Shown here: piece by piece, positions 9,478 through 18,915 of the stretch
Position numbering within the stretch: the stretch's first letter is position 1
Layout: each line of letters starts with the position of its first letter
NCBI RefSeq assembly: GCF_013694365.1
Contig: NZ_CP059275.1
Span: 1,736,001-1,800,000, forward strand
From: Limosilactobacillus reuteri
Lineage (GTDB): Bacteria > Bacillota > Bacilli > Lactobacillales > Lactobacillaceae
Reading direction: 5' to 3'
DNA length: 64,000 nt
Position numbers and translations under genes: made by a program
Notes under the pieces: model-generated
Databases searched by the model: none
The model's input: only the letters and a program-made list of their open reading frames with translations
Told to the model about the DNA's origin: nothing

Positions 9478-10002
9478 ATGTTTGAAGAAACTAAAAAGGG
9501 CTTTGACTGGTTTAGCCTAATTGTTGGAATCTTATTTATCATTGCCGGAATTGCATCATTCACGCGGCCAGATAAAACCCTTCACTTCTTAGCCATTGTT
9601 GCCGGAATTGCTTTTATTTTCCGCGGAATTTATGAATTATGGTTCCGTCAACGAATCGGTCGAATCTTAGGAGAATCCTCAGGTTGGTTAATTTTTTCTG
9701 CAATTTTAGATATCATTTTAGGAATTATTTTTCTTTTCCAACCAAGCTTTGGGGTACTCTTCATTGCTATCATCTTCGCTATCTGGTTTATCCTTGATTC
9801 TATCACTGAGTTGATCAGTGCGAAGTTTTTCAAGGAATTTTATCGCGGATACTACTGGTTCATTGTAATTCTAGCAATTTTGAGTTTGGTATTAGGAGTT
9901 ATTCTTTTATTTAGCCCATTACTTTCCGCTATTACAGTGGTATGGTTAGTTTCAACATTCTTGATTGTGTTCGGAATCATGAAACTTATTCAAGCATTTT
10001 AA
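9478..10002 (+). CDS. DUF308/HdeD-like membrane protein
   Basis: 174 residues forming six membrane segments in three similar hairpins (WFSLIVGILFIIAGI, LIFSAILDIILGIIFL, WFIVILAILSLVLGVILL). This internal repetition and size match the DUF308/HdeD family, known for acid resistance in enterobacteria; the function in Firmicutes is not established. The start follows directly on the group II intron remnant, and no ribosome-binding site is visible in front of it. Confidence 0.8.
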   Translation: MFEETKKGFDWFSLIVGILFIIAGIASFTRPDKTLHFLAIVAGIAFIFRGIYELWFRQRIGRILGESSGWLIFSAILDIILGIIFLFQPSFGVLFIAIIFAIWFILDSITELISAKFFKEFYRGYYWFIVILAILSLVLGVILLFSPLLSAITVVWLVSTFLIVFGIMKLIQAF

Positions 10003-10446
10003 ATGGAAAATGAAGATTTGCTGAAAATAGAAAAAAGCTTGTTTAGTGATACCTCAAAGTATCGTGATATTATCAACACCCCTCGGCATGTTTCTCAAGC
10101 TCATACGCCAATGACCACCGAAGATCGCGCTGCTCAGTTTTCTCCTTTTGCGGCCTTGACCGGCTACCATCAATTATTAGCAAAGGTAGGGGAAAAGTAT
10201 GGTCATAAGACTTATCCCACAGCTGAGATGAGGCATCGAATTAGAGTCCAACTTGCCATGATTGAACGGGGCCGATCACATCCGTTAATAAAAGTTGAAT
10301 TCTTTAATGGTAAGACAGGTTTTTATGAAGAATACACGGGAAAATTAAAACGAATTGATTACCATGCTCATCACCTAATATTTGATGACGGAACAAGGCT
10401 TATAATTCAAAATATTCGTAAAATTAAAAGAGATCAGTTTTGCTGA
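10003..10446 (+). CDS. YolD-like protein
   Basis: 147 residues. The motif MTTEDRAAQFSPFAALTGY (residues about 37-55) is characteristic of YolD-like proteins, small partners usually encoded next to Y-family DNA polymerases. The C-terminal half is a beta-rich domain (IKVEFFNGKTGFYEEYTGKL). The polymerase gene follows directly, so the two likely act in SOS translesion synthesis. The biochemical role of YolD proteins is not well defined. Confidence 0.75.
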   Translation: MENEDLLKIEKSLFSDTSKYRDIINTPRHVSQAHTPMTTEDRAAQFSPFAALTGYHQLLAKVGEKYGHKTYPTAEMRHRIRVQLAMIERGRSHPLIKVEFFNGKTGFYEEYTGKLKRIDYHAHHLIFDDGTRLIIQNIRKIKRDQFC

Positions 10447-11949
10447 ATGATGGGGCGAACATATATGGCAATCGATTTAAAATCATTCTATGCCTCGGTC
10501 GAATGTACTGAGTGTGGGCTAGATCCCTTAAACGCTAACCTCGTAGTTGCCGATGAATCGCGAACTAGTAAGACTATTTGTCTCGCCGTTTCACCAGCTT
10601 TGAAAAATTTTGGTGTTTCTGGTCGCCCGCGATTGTATGAGGTGGAACAACGAGTAGCATACTTGAATAATCGTCGTGCCAAAGAAATGTCTCACCAGCG
10701 ATTATCACCAGTTGTTTCAATTTACCGGGATGAACTATTAAAATCACCGGAACTTAAAATTGGTTATAGGATTGCGCGCCCACGAATGAATTTTTATCTT
10801 GAAAAAAGTGCCGCCATCTATGAAATTTATTTACGCTATTTACCACCAGAAAAGATCCACGTTTATTCTATTGATGAGGTAATGATGGATATTACTGATT
10901 ATCTTAATAAGTACCATGTTAGCGCCCGTTCTTTAGCTAAGGAAATCATCCAAACAATTAAAGCAGAGACACAAATTACTGCAACTGCAGGAATTGGGAC
11001 CAATCTTTTCTTAGCGAAAGTAGCGATGGATATAGTAGCTAAACGGATTCCAGGGGATGAAGACGGGGTCCGGATTGCACAGATGAATGAACATACTTTT
11101 CGCCGTTGCCTTTGGGCGCACCAGCCACTAACAGACTTTTGGCGAATTGGTCCTGGGTATGCGCGACGACTAAAAAAGCTAGGTCTTCATACAATGGGAG
11201 ATATTGCTCGTTGTTCTTTGGGAAAGTTATCTGATCCAATGAATGAAGAAGTATTATACCGCGAATTTGGAAAAAATGCGGAAATCATTATTGACCATGC
11301 GTGGGGATATGAGTCAGCCACCATTAAAGATATCAAAAATTATCATTCATCAGATCATGGGGTGTATTCTGGGCAGGTGTTGCCTCGACCTTATAACTTT
11401 ACAGAAACCCGGTTAGTGATTCAAGAGATGGTTAATTCATTAGCTCTCCAGTTAACCAAGCAAAACTTAGTAACTGATCAAGTAGCTTTAAGGGTCGCCT
11501 ATGATGTTTCTAATATATCGGAGGATTACCAAGGACCATTAGTGACAGACTTCTATGGACGCCAGGCGCCAAAGCCAATGCATGGAAAAGCTAATCTTTC
11601 CTTACCGACTTCATCTGGTACAGAATTGATGGAGGCATTTATGAAGTTATGTGATTCTGGCCTTGACCGGCGATTGACAGCTCGTAAAATTACGGTAATA
11701 GCGAACCACCTTCTCTCACCACGGCTTGCCAGATTGGCGAATTATAATGAGCAGTTAGATTTATTTACGGACTCAACGAAAAAACATAAGAATCGTTCCA
11801 AAGTTCAAGAAAAGGATCAAAAACTACAAAGACTTGTCCTTGATTTGCAAAATGAGTACGGTAAAAATGCCATTATTCGAGCGGCGGATTTGAAAAAAGG
11901 TGCTACTCTTTTGGAAAGAAATAATCAGATTGGAGGGCACCAAGCATAA
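10447..11949 (+). CDS. Y-family DNA polymerase (UmuC/ImpB type)
   Basis: 500 residues. The first catalytic Asp is Asp10 in YMAIDLKSFYASVEC, with the steric residues FYASVE. The second acidic pair is Asp143-Glu144 in YSIDEVMMD. A helix-hairpin-helix region (FWRIGPGYARRLKKLG) and a little-finger domain follow. It copies damaged DNA with low fidelity. The near-C-terminal YNEQLDLF resembles the beta-clamp-binding QLxLF consensus. The start could be Met1 or Met2, or Met7 just before the active site; the extra residues are not conserved enough to decide. Confidence 0.9.
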   Translation: MMGRTYMAIDLKSFYASVECTECGLDPLNANLVVADESRTSKTICLAVSPALKNFGVSGRPRLYEVEQRVAYLNNRRAKEMSHQRLSPVVSIYRDELLKSPELKIGYRIARPRMNFYLEKSAAIYEIYLRYLPPEKIHVYSIDEVMMDITDYLNKYHVSARSLAKEIIQTIKAETQITATAGIGTNLFLAKVAMDIVAKRIPGDEDGVRIAQMNEHTFRRCLWAHQPLTDFWRIGPGYARRLKKLGLHTMGDIARCSLGKLSDPMNEEVLYREFGKNAEIIIDHAWGYESATIKDIKNYHSSDHGVYSGQVLPRPYNFTETRLVIQEMVNSLALQLTKQNLVTDQVALRVAYDVSNISEDYQGPLVTDFYGRQAPKPMHGKANLSLPTSSGTELMEAFMKLCDSGLDRRLTARKITVIANHLLSPRLARLANYNEQLDLFTDSTKKHKNRSKVQEKDQKLQRLVLDLQNEYGKNAIIRAADLKKGATLLERNNQIGGHQA

Positions 11950-12381
11950 ATGGCTAATGAATTACAAAACCGTAATAATTTATTCGATAGTTTGATGAAC
12001 ATGCGTAACTGGATGAACGATGATTTCTTCTCTAACCTAACTCCGGTTGCTGATCACATGAAGACAGATATTACACAAGATGACAAAAATTATACCGTAA
12101 AGATTGACATGCCTGGATTTGATAAGAAGGATATTCACATTAATTATGCCAATGATATTTTGACAGTTACTGGTCATCGGGATACCTTTGATGATGATGG
12201 TGATAAGGATGGCAATGTTCTGCATTCTGAACGTCGGTATGGCCAAATGAGTCGGCAATATCGTTTGCCAGATGTAAATAAGAAGGATATCAAAGCTCAA
12301 TACAAGAATGGTGTTTTGACAATTACTCTTCCTAAGAAGGATGAGACTGATGACGATGAAAATCATATTGATATTGAATAA
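11950..12381 (+). CDS. Hsp20/alpha-crystallin small heat-shock protein
   Basis: 143 residues. A short N-terminal arm (residues 1-35) leads into an alpha-crystallin domain at about 36-135, with DMPGFDKKDIHINY and the conserved YKNGVLTITLPK near the end. It is an ATP-independent holdase that keeps unfolded proteins soluble. Many lactobacilli regulate this gene through CtsR or HrcA, but no operator can be seen because no upstream sequence is retained. The tail is acidic (DETDDDENHID). Confidence 0.92.
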   Translation: MANELQNRNNLFDSLMNMRNWMNDDFFSNLTPVADHMKTDITQDDKNYTVKIDMPGFDKKDIHINYANDILTVTGHRDTFDDDGDKDGNVLHSERRYGQMSRQYRLPDVNKKDIKAQYKNGVLTITLPKKDETDDDENHIDIE

Positions 12382-13230
12382 ATGAAAAAAGTCACAATCA
12401 ATAATGTTTCAATGCCTGCAATTGGAATCGGAACATGGAATATGGGAAATTCTCTCGTCAATCGGTCCACAGAAATTAAAGCCATTCAAACTGCAATTGA
12501 CGCTGGCGCACAAGCTATTGATACTGCGGAAATGTATGGCGATGGTCGTTCTGAAGCACTTGTCGCTGAGGCCATCAAACCATATAGTCGGGAAAAGCTA
12601 TTCTTAATTGATAAAGTTCTTCCTTCAAATGCCAGCAAGACAAAACTTGAGCATAGTTTAGACCAAAGTTTAGCTGCCGTAGGAACAGACTATTTTGACC
12701 TTTACCTTTTACACTGGCGGGGTGGGACTCCGTTAGCAGAAACAGTCAACGAATTAGAGAGAGTTAAAAAGGCAGGAAAGATTAAAGCATGGGGAGTCTC
12801 AAACTTCGATGTCAGTGATCTTGAAGAATTATGGCGCCTTAAAAATGGCACTGATTGCGTTGCCAACGAAGATCTCTATAATCTCGATAGTCGCGGAATT
12901 GAATTTGACCTCCTTCCCTTAATGAAACAGCATCAGCTTCCATTAATAGCCTACTCTCCCCTTGCACAGGGTGACAGTCTATCTGGAAAGTTAACCGAGA
13001 ATCCGCTACTAAAAGAAATTGCCGCAAACCACCATGTGACCGTTAGTCAGATCATGCTTGCATGGGTCTTAAGAATTGGAAATGTCCTTGCTATTCCAAA
13101 GAGCAGCAGCCCAAAACATGCTGAAGAAAATGTTGCAGCTGGTAACATTGAACTAAGTGATGATGAGTTACTTGCTTTACAAAAAGAGTTCCCATCACCA
13201 AATAAAAAAGTACCCCTCGCAGTAATTTAA
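12382..13230 (+). CDS. Aldo/keto reductase
   Basis: 282 residues with the complete tetrad: Asp47 and Tyr52 in AIDTAEMYGDGRSE, Lys78 in LIDKVLP, and His111 in YLLHWRGG. The NADPH-binding end reads VLAIPKSSSPKHAEEN. It is closest in style to YeaE/DkgA-like reductases. It differs clearly from the first aldo/keto reductase at 4687-5553, so the two are not a recent duplication. Substrate unknown. Confidence 0.88.
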   Translation: MKKVTINNVSMPAIGIGTWNMGNSLVNRSTEIKAIQTAIDAGAQAIDTAEMYGDGRSEALVAEAIKPYSREKLFLIDKVLPSNASKTKLEHSLDQSLAAVGTDYFDLYLLHWRGGTPLAETVNELERVKKAGKIKAWGVSNFDVSDLEELWRLKNGTDCVANEDLYNLDSRGIEFDLLPLMKQHQLPLIAYSPLAQGDSLSGKLTENPLLKEIAANHHVTVSQIMLAWVLRIGNVLAIPKSSSPKHAEENVAAGNIELSDDELLALQKEFPSPNKKVPLAVI

Positions 13231-14529
13231 ATGATTGAAAAAGATTTATCTGTAGACTTTTTAGGCGTTCATTTTGAAAATCCATTTTGCTTGTCGTCCT
13301 CACCTGTTGGGAACTGTTACGAAATGTGTAAGAATGCATATGACGCTGGTTGGGGCGGTATCGTATATAAGACTTTATCACCAACACACTTTAAGATTGA
13401 TGAAGTTTCTCCTCGGTTCGACGAATTAGCCAAGGAAGACATGCATTTTGTTGCCTTTAAGAATATGGAACAATTATCAGAACACCCCTTGGAGCAGGAC
13501 TTGGCTGATATGCGACGGTTAAAAGAGGAATATCCCAATAAAGTCTTGATTGCTTCAATTATGGGTGAGACATTGGAAGATTGGACCAACCTGGCTAAGT
13601 TAGTAACTGAGGCAGGGGCTGATATGATTGAATTAAACTTCTCTTGTCCACAGATGACTTCTCATACCATGGGTTCAGATGTGGGAACTAATCCAGAATT
13701 ATGTAAGAAGAATTGTGAAGCCGTTAAACGCGGGACTAGCCTTCCAGTTCTTGCGAAGATGACACCAAATATTACGACGATGGTTCCGATTGTTAAGGCA
13801 TGTCTAGAAGGAGGGGCAGATGGCTTCTCCGCAATCAATACTGTTAAATCAATTGTTGATGTTGATCTGAAGAAGAAAGTTGGTTTACCAAATATTGATG
13901 GTAAATCTTCTGTTTCTGGATTATCTGGGAAAGCTGTTAAGCCAATTGCTTTACGTTTCTTACAACAATTACGGTCAGCAGCCGGCCTTGAACAACTACC
14001 GATTTCTGGAATTGGGGGAATTGAAACCTGGGAAGATGCTGCTGAATTTATTCTTTTGGGTGCCACTACTCTCCAAGTTACAACTGCGATCATGGAATAT
14101 GGTTATCGGATCATTGATGACCTTACTAATGGTTTAATGCATTACATGGAAGAACAGCATGTAGACCACCTTCAAGATCTTGTCGGCTTAGCTAATAAGA
14201 ATATTATTCCTACTAATCAGCTTGACCGAAATTACAAGGTTTACCCTAAGATTGATTGGGATAAGTGTATCGGTTGTGGACGTTGCTTTATCTCATGTCA
14301 AGATGGTGCTCACCAAGCATTAACTTGGGATGATGAAAAACGGCAACCAGTTTTTGATAAGAGTAAGTGTGTCGGTTGTCAACTGTGTGCACTTGTTTGT
14401 CCTGTGGGGGCTATTAAGTTAGGCCTTGTTGAGATTAAGCCGGGCCACAAAGGTAATCCAGCAGAAATCGATGTAGGATCTCAACGTCTTCATCGCTATC
14501 ACCCGGTAAAGGCTAATCAAGAAAATTAA
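13231..14529 (+). CDS. preA: NAD-dependent dihydropyrimidine dehydrogenase subunit PreA
   Basis: 432 residues. The N-terminal part is an FMN-binding dihydroorotate-dehydrogenase-like barrel ([34 protein letters not shown]). The C-terminus carries two 4Fe-4S clusters: Cys346, 349, 352 and 356, and Cys380, 383, 386 and 390. With PreT it reduces uracil or thymine to the dihydropyrimidine, or runs in reverse. PreT is the following gene here, but its last 8 bases (15752-15759) equal the first 8 of this gene and carry an AGGAGG at proper distance, so the real order is preT then preA. Confidence 0.9.
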   Translation: MIEKDLSVDFLGVHFENPFCLSSSPVGNCYEMCKNAYDAGWGGIVYKTLSPTHFKIDEVSPRFDELAKEDMHFVAFKNMEQLSEHPLEQDLADMRRLKEEYPNKVLIASIMGETLEDWTNLAKLVTEAGADMIELNFSCPQMTSHTMGSDVGTNPELCKKNCEAVKRGTSLPVLAKMTPNITTMVPIVKACLEGGADGFSAINTVKSIVDVDLKKKVGLPNIDGKSSVSGLSGKAVKPIALRFLQQLRSAAGLEQLPISGIGGIETWEDAAEFILLGATTLQVTTAIMEYGYRIIDDLTNGLMHYMEEQHVDHLQDLVGLANKNIIPTNQLDRNYKVYPKIDWDKCIGCGRCFISCQDGAHQALTWDDEKRQPVFDKSKCVGCQLCALVCPVGAIKLGLVEIKPGHKGNPAEIDVGSQRLHRYHPVKANQEN

Positions 14530-15759
14530 ATGACTTCAAAGTATGAAACAGAGTCGAAAGGTTACACGATGACAACCGTAATGCAGGAAGCTGCACGATG
14601 TTTATTATGTCATGATGCACCATGTTCACAAGCTTGCCCAGCACATACTAATCCAGCAAAATTTATTCGAAGTGTTCTTTTTCGTAATGTCAAAGGGGCA
14701 GCTGAAACGATTCGGGAAAACAATGCGTTAGGATCAATCTGTGCGCGTGTTTGTCCAACTGAACGTTACTGTGAAAAAGCATGTACCCGGGCTAAAATCG
14801 ACGGACCAATTGATATCGGTGGGATTCAACGGTATGTCACTGATATGGAGCGAAAGATGAATATGAAGATTCTTAAAACTGGTAAGCCAAACGGGATGAG
14901 TATTGCCATCATTGGTAGTGGCCCATCAGGTTTACAGGCAGCCACGACTCTTCGTGAAAAGGGCTATGCAGTTGATATCTATGAAAAAGCTGCTAAGGCT
15001 GGCGGTTACTTGACCTACGGCATTCCTGAATATCGGTTGCCGGAAGAAATTGTGGATTATGAAGTTCAACGAATTGTCGACCTTGGTGCGCACATTATCT
15101 ATAACACAACTGTCGGAAAAGATATTTCAATGGATGACCTTAAAGCTCGTTACAATGCAGTAATTGTTGCTATTGGGACAAGTGAAGCAAAGATGCTTCC
15201 AATGTTTGAACACAATATCTGTACTGAATCAGCAATCTCATTCCTAGCCCGGGCAAAAGAAAGTAAGGGTAATTTAGAAGATCTTCCGCAAAATGTCCTT
15301 GTTATTGGTGGTGGGGATGTTGTAACAACCTTAAAGAAGCTTAATGTTCCTTATGTTACCGATGTTGTTTATGAGCAGTTTGATGAATTCAAAGCTTCTA
15401 AAAAGGAACTTGCCGGTGCTCAAGAAGCTGGTGTAACAATTGTTGATGGTTACGTTCCAAAAGAAGTTCATCAGAATCGTGCTACCTTTACTCACCGGAA
15501 GATTAAGAGTGAATTAACTATTACTGCTGATAAGATTATTTTAGCAGTTGGTCAAAAAGCGAATGCAGAAGGACTAGACATTGACTTACAGCATAATGAA
15601 ATTCCATTCCGTGAACCACGATTCCGGACAAAAGATCCCAAAGTTTTTGCGACTGGTGATATTGTTGCCGGAGATAAAACCGTTGTGGTAGCAGTACAGA
15701 AAGGAAAAGAAGTAGCAGAAGAAATAGACCGGTTGTTAGGAGGACAAGAAAATGATTGA
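14530..15759 (+). CDS. preT: NAD-dependent dihydropyrimidine dehydrogenase subunit PreT
   Basis: 409 residues, GltD-like. An N-terminal Fe-S region holds Cys24, 27, 32 and 36, followed by ICARVCPTERYCEKACTR. Next come an FAD site (IIGSGPSGLQAA), an NAD(P)H site (VLVIGGGDVVTT) and the final FAD contact (VFATGDIVAGDKTVVVAVQKG). It passes electrons from NADH to PreA. Met14 (MTTVMQEAARC) is a possible alternative start. The gene tail contains the ribosome-binding site and start of preA. Confidence 0.88.
   Translation: MTSKYETESKGYTMTTVMQEAARCLLCHDAPCSQACPAHTNPAKFIRSVLFRNVKGAAETIRENNALGSICARVCPTERYCEKACTRAKIDGPIDIGGIQRYVTDMERKMNMKILKTGKPNGMSIAIIGSGPSGLQAATTLREKGYAVDIYEKAAKAGGYLTYGIPEYRLPEEIVDYEVQRIVDLGAHIIYNTTVGKDISMDDLKARYNAVIVAIGTSEAKMLPMFEHNICTESAISFLARAKESKGNLEDLPQNVLVIGGGDVVTTLKKLNVPYVTDVVYEQFDEFKASKKELAGAQEAGVTIVDGYVPKEVHQNRATFTHRKIKSELTITADKIILAVGQKANAEGLDIDLQHNEIPFREPRFRTKDPKVFATGDIVAGDKTVVVAVQKGKEVAEEIDRLLGGQEND
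15738..15759 (+). promoter_or_regulatory. Ribosome-binding site and buried preA start in the preT tail
   Basis: AGGAGG at 15738-15743 is followed after 8 bases by ATGATTGA (15752-15759), which contains the preT stop and equals the first 8 bases of preA at 13231. In the native genome preT and preA would overlap by these 8 bases and be translationally coupled. The preA gene does not follow here, so the signal now points at nothing. Confidence 0.85.
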
Positions 15760-16521
15760 ATGAAATTTATTTCTTGGAGTGTTAATGGCTTGAAGTCAGC
15801 CATTAATCATGGATTTGTCGAAGATTTTAAACGCCATGATGCTGACTTCTTCTGTCTACAACGTACACGATTGGATAAAGGCGAAGAACCGCTTCAAATT
15901 CCTGATTATTACCAATACTGGAATTATGCAGAAAAGAAGGGTTATTCTGGTACCGCCATTTTCACTAAATATAAGCCAGAAAACGTTATATACGGAATGA
16001 ATAATTCAATTTTTGATAAAGAAGGGCGACTAATCACGCTCGAATATCCAAACTTCTATTTGATTGATGTATACGTCCCAGTTTCAGGTGAAAAGCTGCA
16101 ACATCTTGATTATCGTCTCGACTGGGATCGCGCTTTCCTTGATTATGTTACTAATTTGCAAAGTAGTAAGCCAGTAATCATTGGCGGTGATATGAGCGTT
16201 GCCTATCAACCAATTGGCCTAGCAGAGCCAACAGAAGATCATCATCAAGCCGGCTTTACAAAACAAGAACGAGCTGATTTTGGTAAATTACTTAATGCTG
16301 GCTTGACGGATACTTTCCGTTATCTCCACCCTAATTTGCATGGTGCATATACCTGGTGGAGTTATCGTTATGACGCACGGGAACGAAATGTAGGTTGGCG
16401 TCTCGATTACTTCTTAGTTTCTGATGTATGGAAAGAACGAATTGAAGAAGCCAAGATTCTTTCAGATGTCAAAGGTTCAAGTCACTGTCCAATTGAACTT
16501 GTTGCTAATGTTGAAGTATAA
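15760..16521 (+). CDS. Exonuclease III-like protein with degenerate active site
   Basis: 253 residues, full length and collinear with ExoIII/ExoA AP endonucleases (GAYTWWSYR, WRLDYFLVSD, DVKGSSHCP all align). Most catalytic positions are changed: the usual WNxNG Asn is Ser7; the metal-binding Glu of LQET is Arg35; the Asn of VPNS is Val108; the Asn of GDLN is Ser146; and the Asp of SDHCP is Ser241. Tyr105, Asp144, Asp216 and His242 remain. It is therefore unlikely to cut DNA by the standard Mg2+ mechanism. The frame is intact, which suggests a retained non-catalytic role. It may bind abasic DNA, but that is a guess. Confidence 0.82.
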   Translation: MKFISWSVNGLKSAINHGFVEDFKRHDADFFCLQRTRLDKGEEPLQIPDYYQYWNYAEKKGYSGTAIFTKYKPENVIYGMNNSIFDKEGRLITLEYPNFYLIDVYVPVSGEKLQHLDYRLDWDRAFLDYVTNLQSSKPVIIGGDMSVAYQPIGLAEPTEDHHQAGFTKQERADFGKLLNAGLTDTFRYLHPNLHGAYTWWSYRYDARERNVGWRLDYFLVSDVWKERIEEAKILSDVKGSSHCPIELVANVEV

Positions 16522-17214
16522 ATGAAGTTATCTAAGAAAGTAGCCAAGATTACAGCAGCGATTACTGGTGCAGTTGCATTAGGAACAGTAGCTACTGCAA
16601 CGACTGCAAACGCCGACAGTATTTACACGGTGCAAGCAGGTGACACCCTTTCTGGGATTTCTTACAAATTAGGTCACGATCTAACTTTTGTAGATACATT
16701 AGCAAACAACAATAATATTGCTGATAAGAACTTGATTTACGTTGGTCAACAATTAGTGATCAAGGATGATGGTGAAGTTGCACCAGCTACTCAAGAAGAA
16801 GTTGCTACTTTACCAGCCGCAAATGTTGCACCACAAGCTACACCTGCTGAAAATCAAGCGCAACAAAACCAACAAGTACAATCAAACCAAGAAGCACCAG
16901 TTGCTCAACAACAAGTACAAACTCCACAAACACAAAATGTACAACAATCTAGTGCTCAAGCATCAACTGGCTATAACTCAAATGTAGCTGGAAATGATGC
17001 TGCTGCTAAGGCTTGGATCGCAGCTCGCGAATCAGGTGGTAGCTACAGTGCACGGAATGGTCAATATATTGGTAAGTACCAATTGTCAGCATCATACTTA
17101 AATGGTGACTACTCAGAAGCTAACCAAGAACGAGTAGCTGATCAATACGTAGCTAGCCGTTACGGTTCATGGAGTGCTGCTCAATCATTCTGGCAATCAC
17201 ACGGTTGGTACTAA
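16522..17214 (+). CDS. apf: Apf-like secreted LysM protein (first copy)
   Basis: 230 residues. A Sec signal peptide ends near ATTANA (about residue 32). A LysM domain follows (YTVQAGDTLSGISYKLG to YVGQQLVIK, about 34-80). Next is a Gln/Ala/Pro-rich linker (85-150) and a C-terminal lysozyme-like domain (GNDAAAKAWIAARESGGS to SHGWY). This layout is the aggregation-promoting factor family of lactobacilli: surface proteins non-covalently bound to peptidoglycan, linked to aggregation and adhesion. A paralogue at 18916-19692 shares nearly the same C-terminal domain. Confidence 0.85.
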   Translation: MKLSKKVAKITAAITGAVALGTVATATTANADSIYTVQAGDTLSGISYKLGHDLTFVDTLANNNNIADKNLIYVGQQLVIKDDGEVAPATQEEVATLPAANVAPQATPAENQAQQNQQVQSNQEAPVAQQQVQTPQTQNVQQSSAQASTGYNSNVAGNDAAAKAWIAARESGGSYSARNGQYIGKYQLSASYLNGDYSEANQERVADQYVASRYGSWSAAQSFWQSHGWY

Positions 17215-18915
17215 ATGTCAAAAGAGAGTAAGATTATTGATACAAAATCATTATATGTAAATCCTGACCGCGGTGTTGCAACGTTAAACTATAGTCAAAA
17301 TTACTTTACTGATATTACTTCATTAATTAATAGTGATGAAGTAAAGGAAATTGTCCGTTTATATTTAGCTTCACGTAACCCTGATAATGATGATGATGCT
17401 TTTGATAATGCCACTGTTAACAAGTTTGTTGATATCTTAAAGAAAGTTCTTTTTGAGGATGATAGTGCATTTGATGAATATGACCCTAAAGATATTCTTG
17501 AGAGTGTTGAAGAATTATACTCATACTATCGTTCACTATTACGGGTATCGGTAATTAATCTTAGTGATAATAAGATTATCGGTAACGAGTTCCGGACTAT
17601 TGATACCCAATTCAACGACTTAGTGCGTAAAGCATACCGGATCCTCGAAGAAAAGCTCCAAGGTTTTGAAAACCGGACTTATCGACAAGTTAATGCGGCA
17701 ACTAACGCAACAATTTTAGTTCAACAACAAGATTGGAAAATTCCAGCTGGTTATGAAGAATTAAAGGATATTGATTTTATTAATACCGTGATGCTTCGTC
17801 CACCAATGATGATGCATACTAAGAGTAACAAACGGGAAGGGGTCTTTTCTGAAGTAAAAGATAACCCAATCGAACGTTTCCGTGGTGAACGTGGTAAGTG
17901 GTATTGTTACCCAGCAAAGATTGGTGAAAGTTTAGCCTTTATTTACTTCAATGTTGATTACTTGGTAAACGGAATCGCTCTTTCAAACTTATTTGAAATT
18001 GCATCCCCTGATGAGATTAAGGGGCAAAAACCTGATATGATTCTTCTTTTCGGTCTAAAAGAAACAGAAGGCATGGTTTCTCATTACTATCGTGACGAAA
18101 AGAATGATTTGTGGGTTGGTGAAGTACCTTACACAGATAAGACTACTTACTTTGGTTACATGAAGAAGATGTGCTTGACGCTCCATAACCTTCATCAAAT
18201 TTACAATGGTCGCCTGCCAATTCACGGGTCCATGTTGAAGATTAAATTTACTAATGGTAAAGAAAAGAATGTTGTTTTCTTCGGTGATTCAGGTGCCGGA
18301 AAGTCAGAATCAATTGAAGCATTACAAGAATTAGCTGACGATAAGATTGTCAGCATGGAGACAATCTTTGATGACATGGGAAGCTTTACCCTTACTGATG
18401 GTGAACCAGGGGTATATGCTCAAGGAACAGAAACTGGTGCCTTTGTTCGTCTTGATGATTTGAGTAGTGCCGTGGCCTTCAATAACATGGACCGTGGTGT
18501 TTACCTTAATCCTGAACAGAAGAATGCCCGGGTTATTATTCCTGCTGATACTTACGAAAATGTAATCAAACATCACCATATTGATATGTGGCTATACGCT
18601 AACAATTACAGTGATGAAGTTGGTATTCATCGTTTTGATACAGAGGAAGAGGCCGAAAAAGTATTTATTGCTGGACAACGGAAGGCCCTTGGAACAACTG
18701 ATGAAGTTGGAATGAGCAAGACATTCTTTGCTAACCCATTTGGCCCAGTTCAAGAACCAGAATTAACTAAGCCGATTATTGACAAGGTCTTTACAAAGCT
18801 ATTTGACCAAGATGTATACGTTGGAGAAATCTTTACTCACCTTGGTAATGACAAGTCAAAGGATGCTTTGAAAGAATCAGCTCAAGAATTGCTTGATGTT
18901 TTGATGAATAATTAA
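17215..18915 (+). CDS. P-loop protein resembling PEP carboxykinase/HPr kinase
   Basis: 566 residues. The nucleotide-binding loop is FFGDSGAGKSES (Gly357-Ser364 region), of the form found in ATP-type PEP carboxykinases and HPr kinases. A nearby acidic stretch (SMETIFDDMGSF) may bind metal. Lactobacillus homologues are often labelled phosphoenolpyruvate carboxykinase. I do not see the full PEPCK substrate-binding set, and the N-terminal 200 residues look unrelated to it, so the function should be treated as open. The gene is flanked on both sides by apf paralogues. Confidence 0.6.
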   Translation: MSKESKIIDTKSLYVNPDRGVATLNYSQNYFTDITSLINSDEVKEIVRLYLASRNPDNDDDAFDNATVNKFVDILKKVLFEDDSAFDEYDPKDILESVEELYSYYRSLLRVSVINLSDNKIIGNEFRTIDTQFNDLVRKAYRILEEKLQGFENRTYRQVNAATNATILVQQQDWKIPAGYEELKDIDFINTVMLRPPMMMHTKSNKREGVFSEVKDNPIERFRGERGKWYCYPAKIGESLAFIYFNVDYLVNGIALSNLFEIASPDEIKGQKPDMILLFGLKETEGMVSHYYRDEKNDLWVGEVPYTDKTTYFGYMKKMCLTLHNLHQIYNGRLPIHGSMLKIKFTNGKEKNVVFFGDSGAGKSESIEALQELADDKIVSMETIFDDMGSFTLTDGEPGVYAQGTETGAFVRLDDLSSAVAFNNMDRGVYLNPEQKNARVIIPADTYENVIKHHHIDMWLYANNYSDEVGIHRFDTEEEAEKVFIAGQRKALGTTDEVGMSKTFFANPFGPVQEPELTKPIIDKVFTKLFDQDVYVGEIFTHLGNDKSKDALKESAQELLDVLMNN

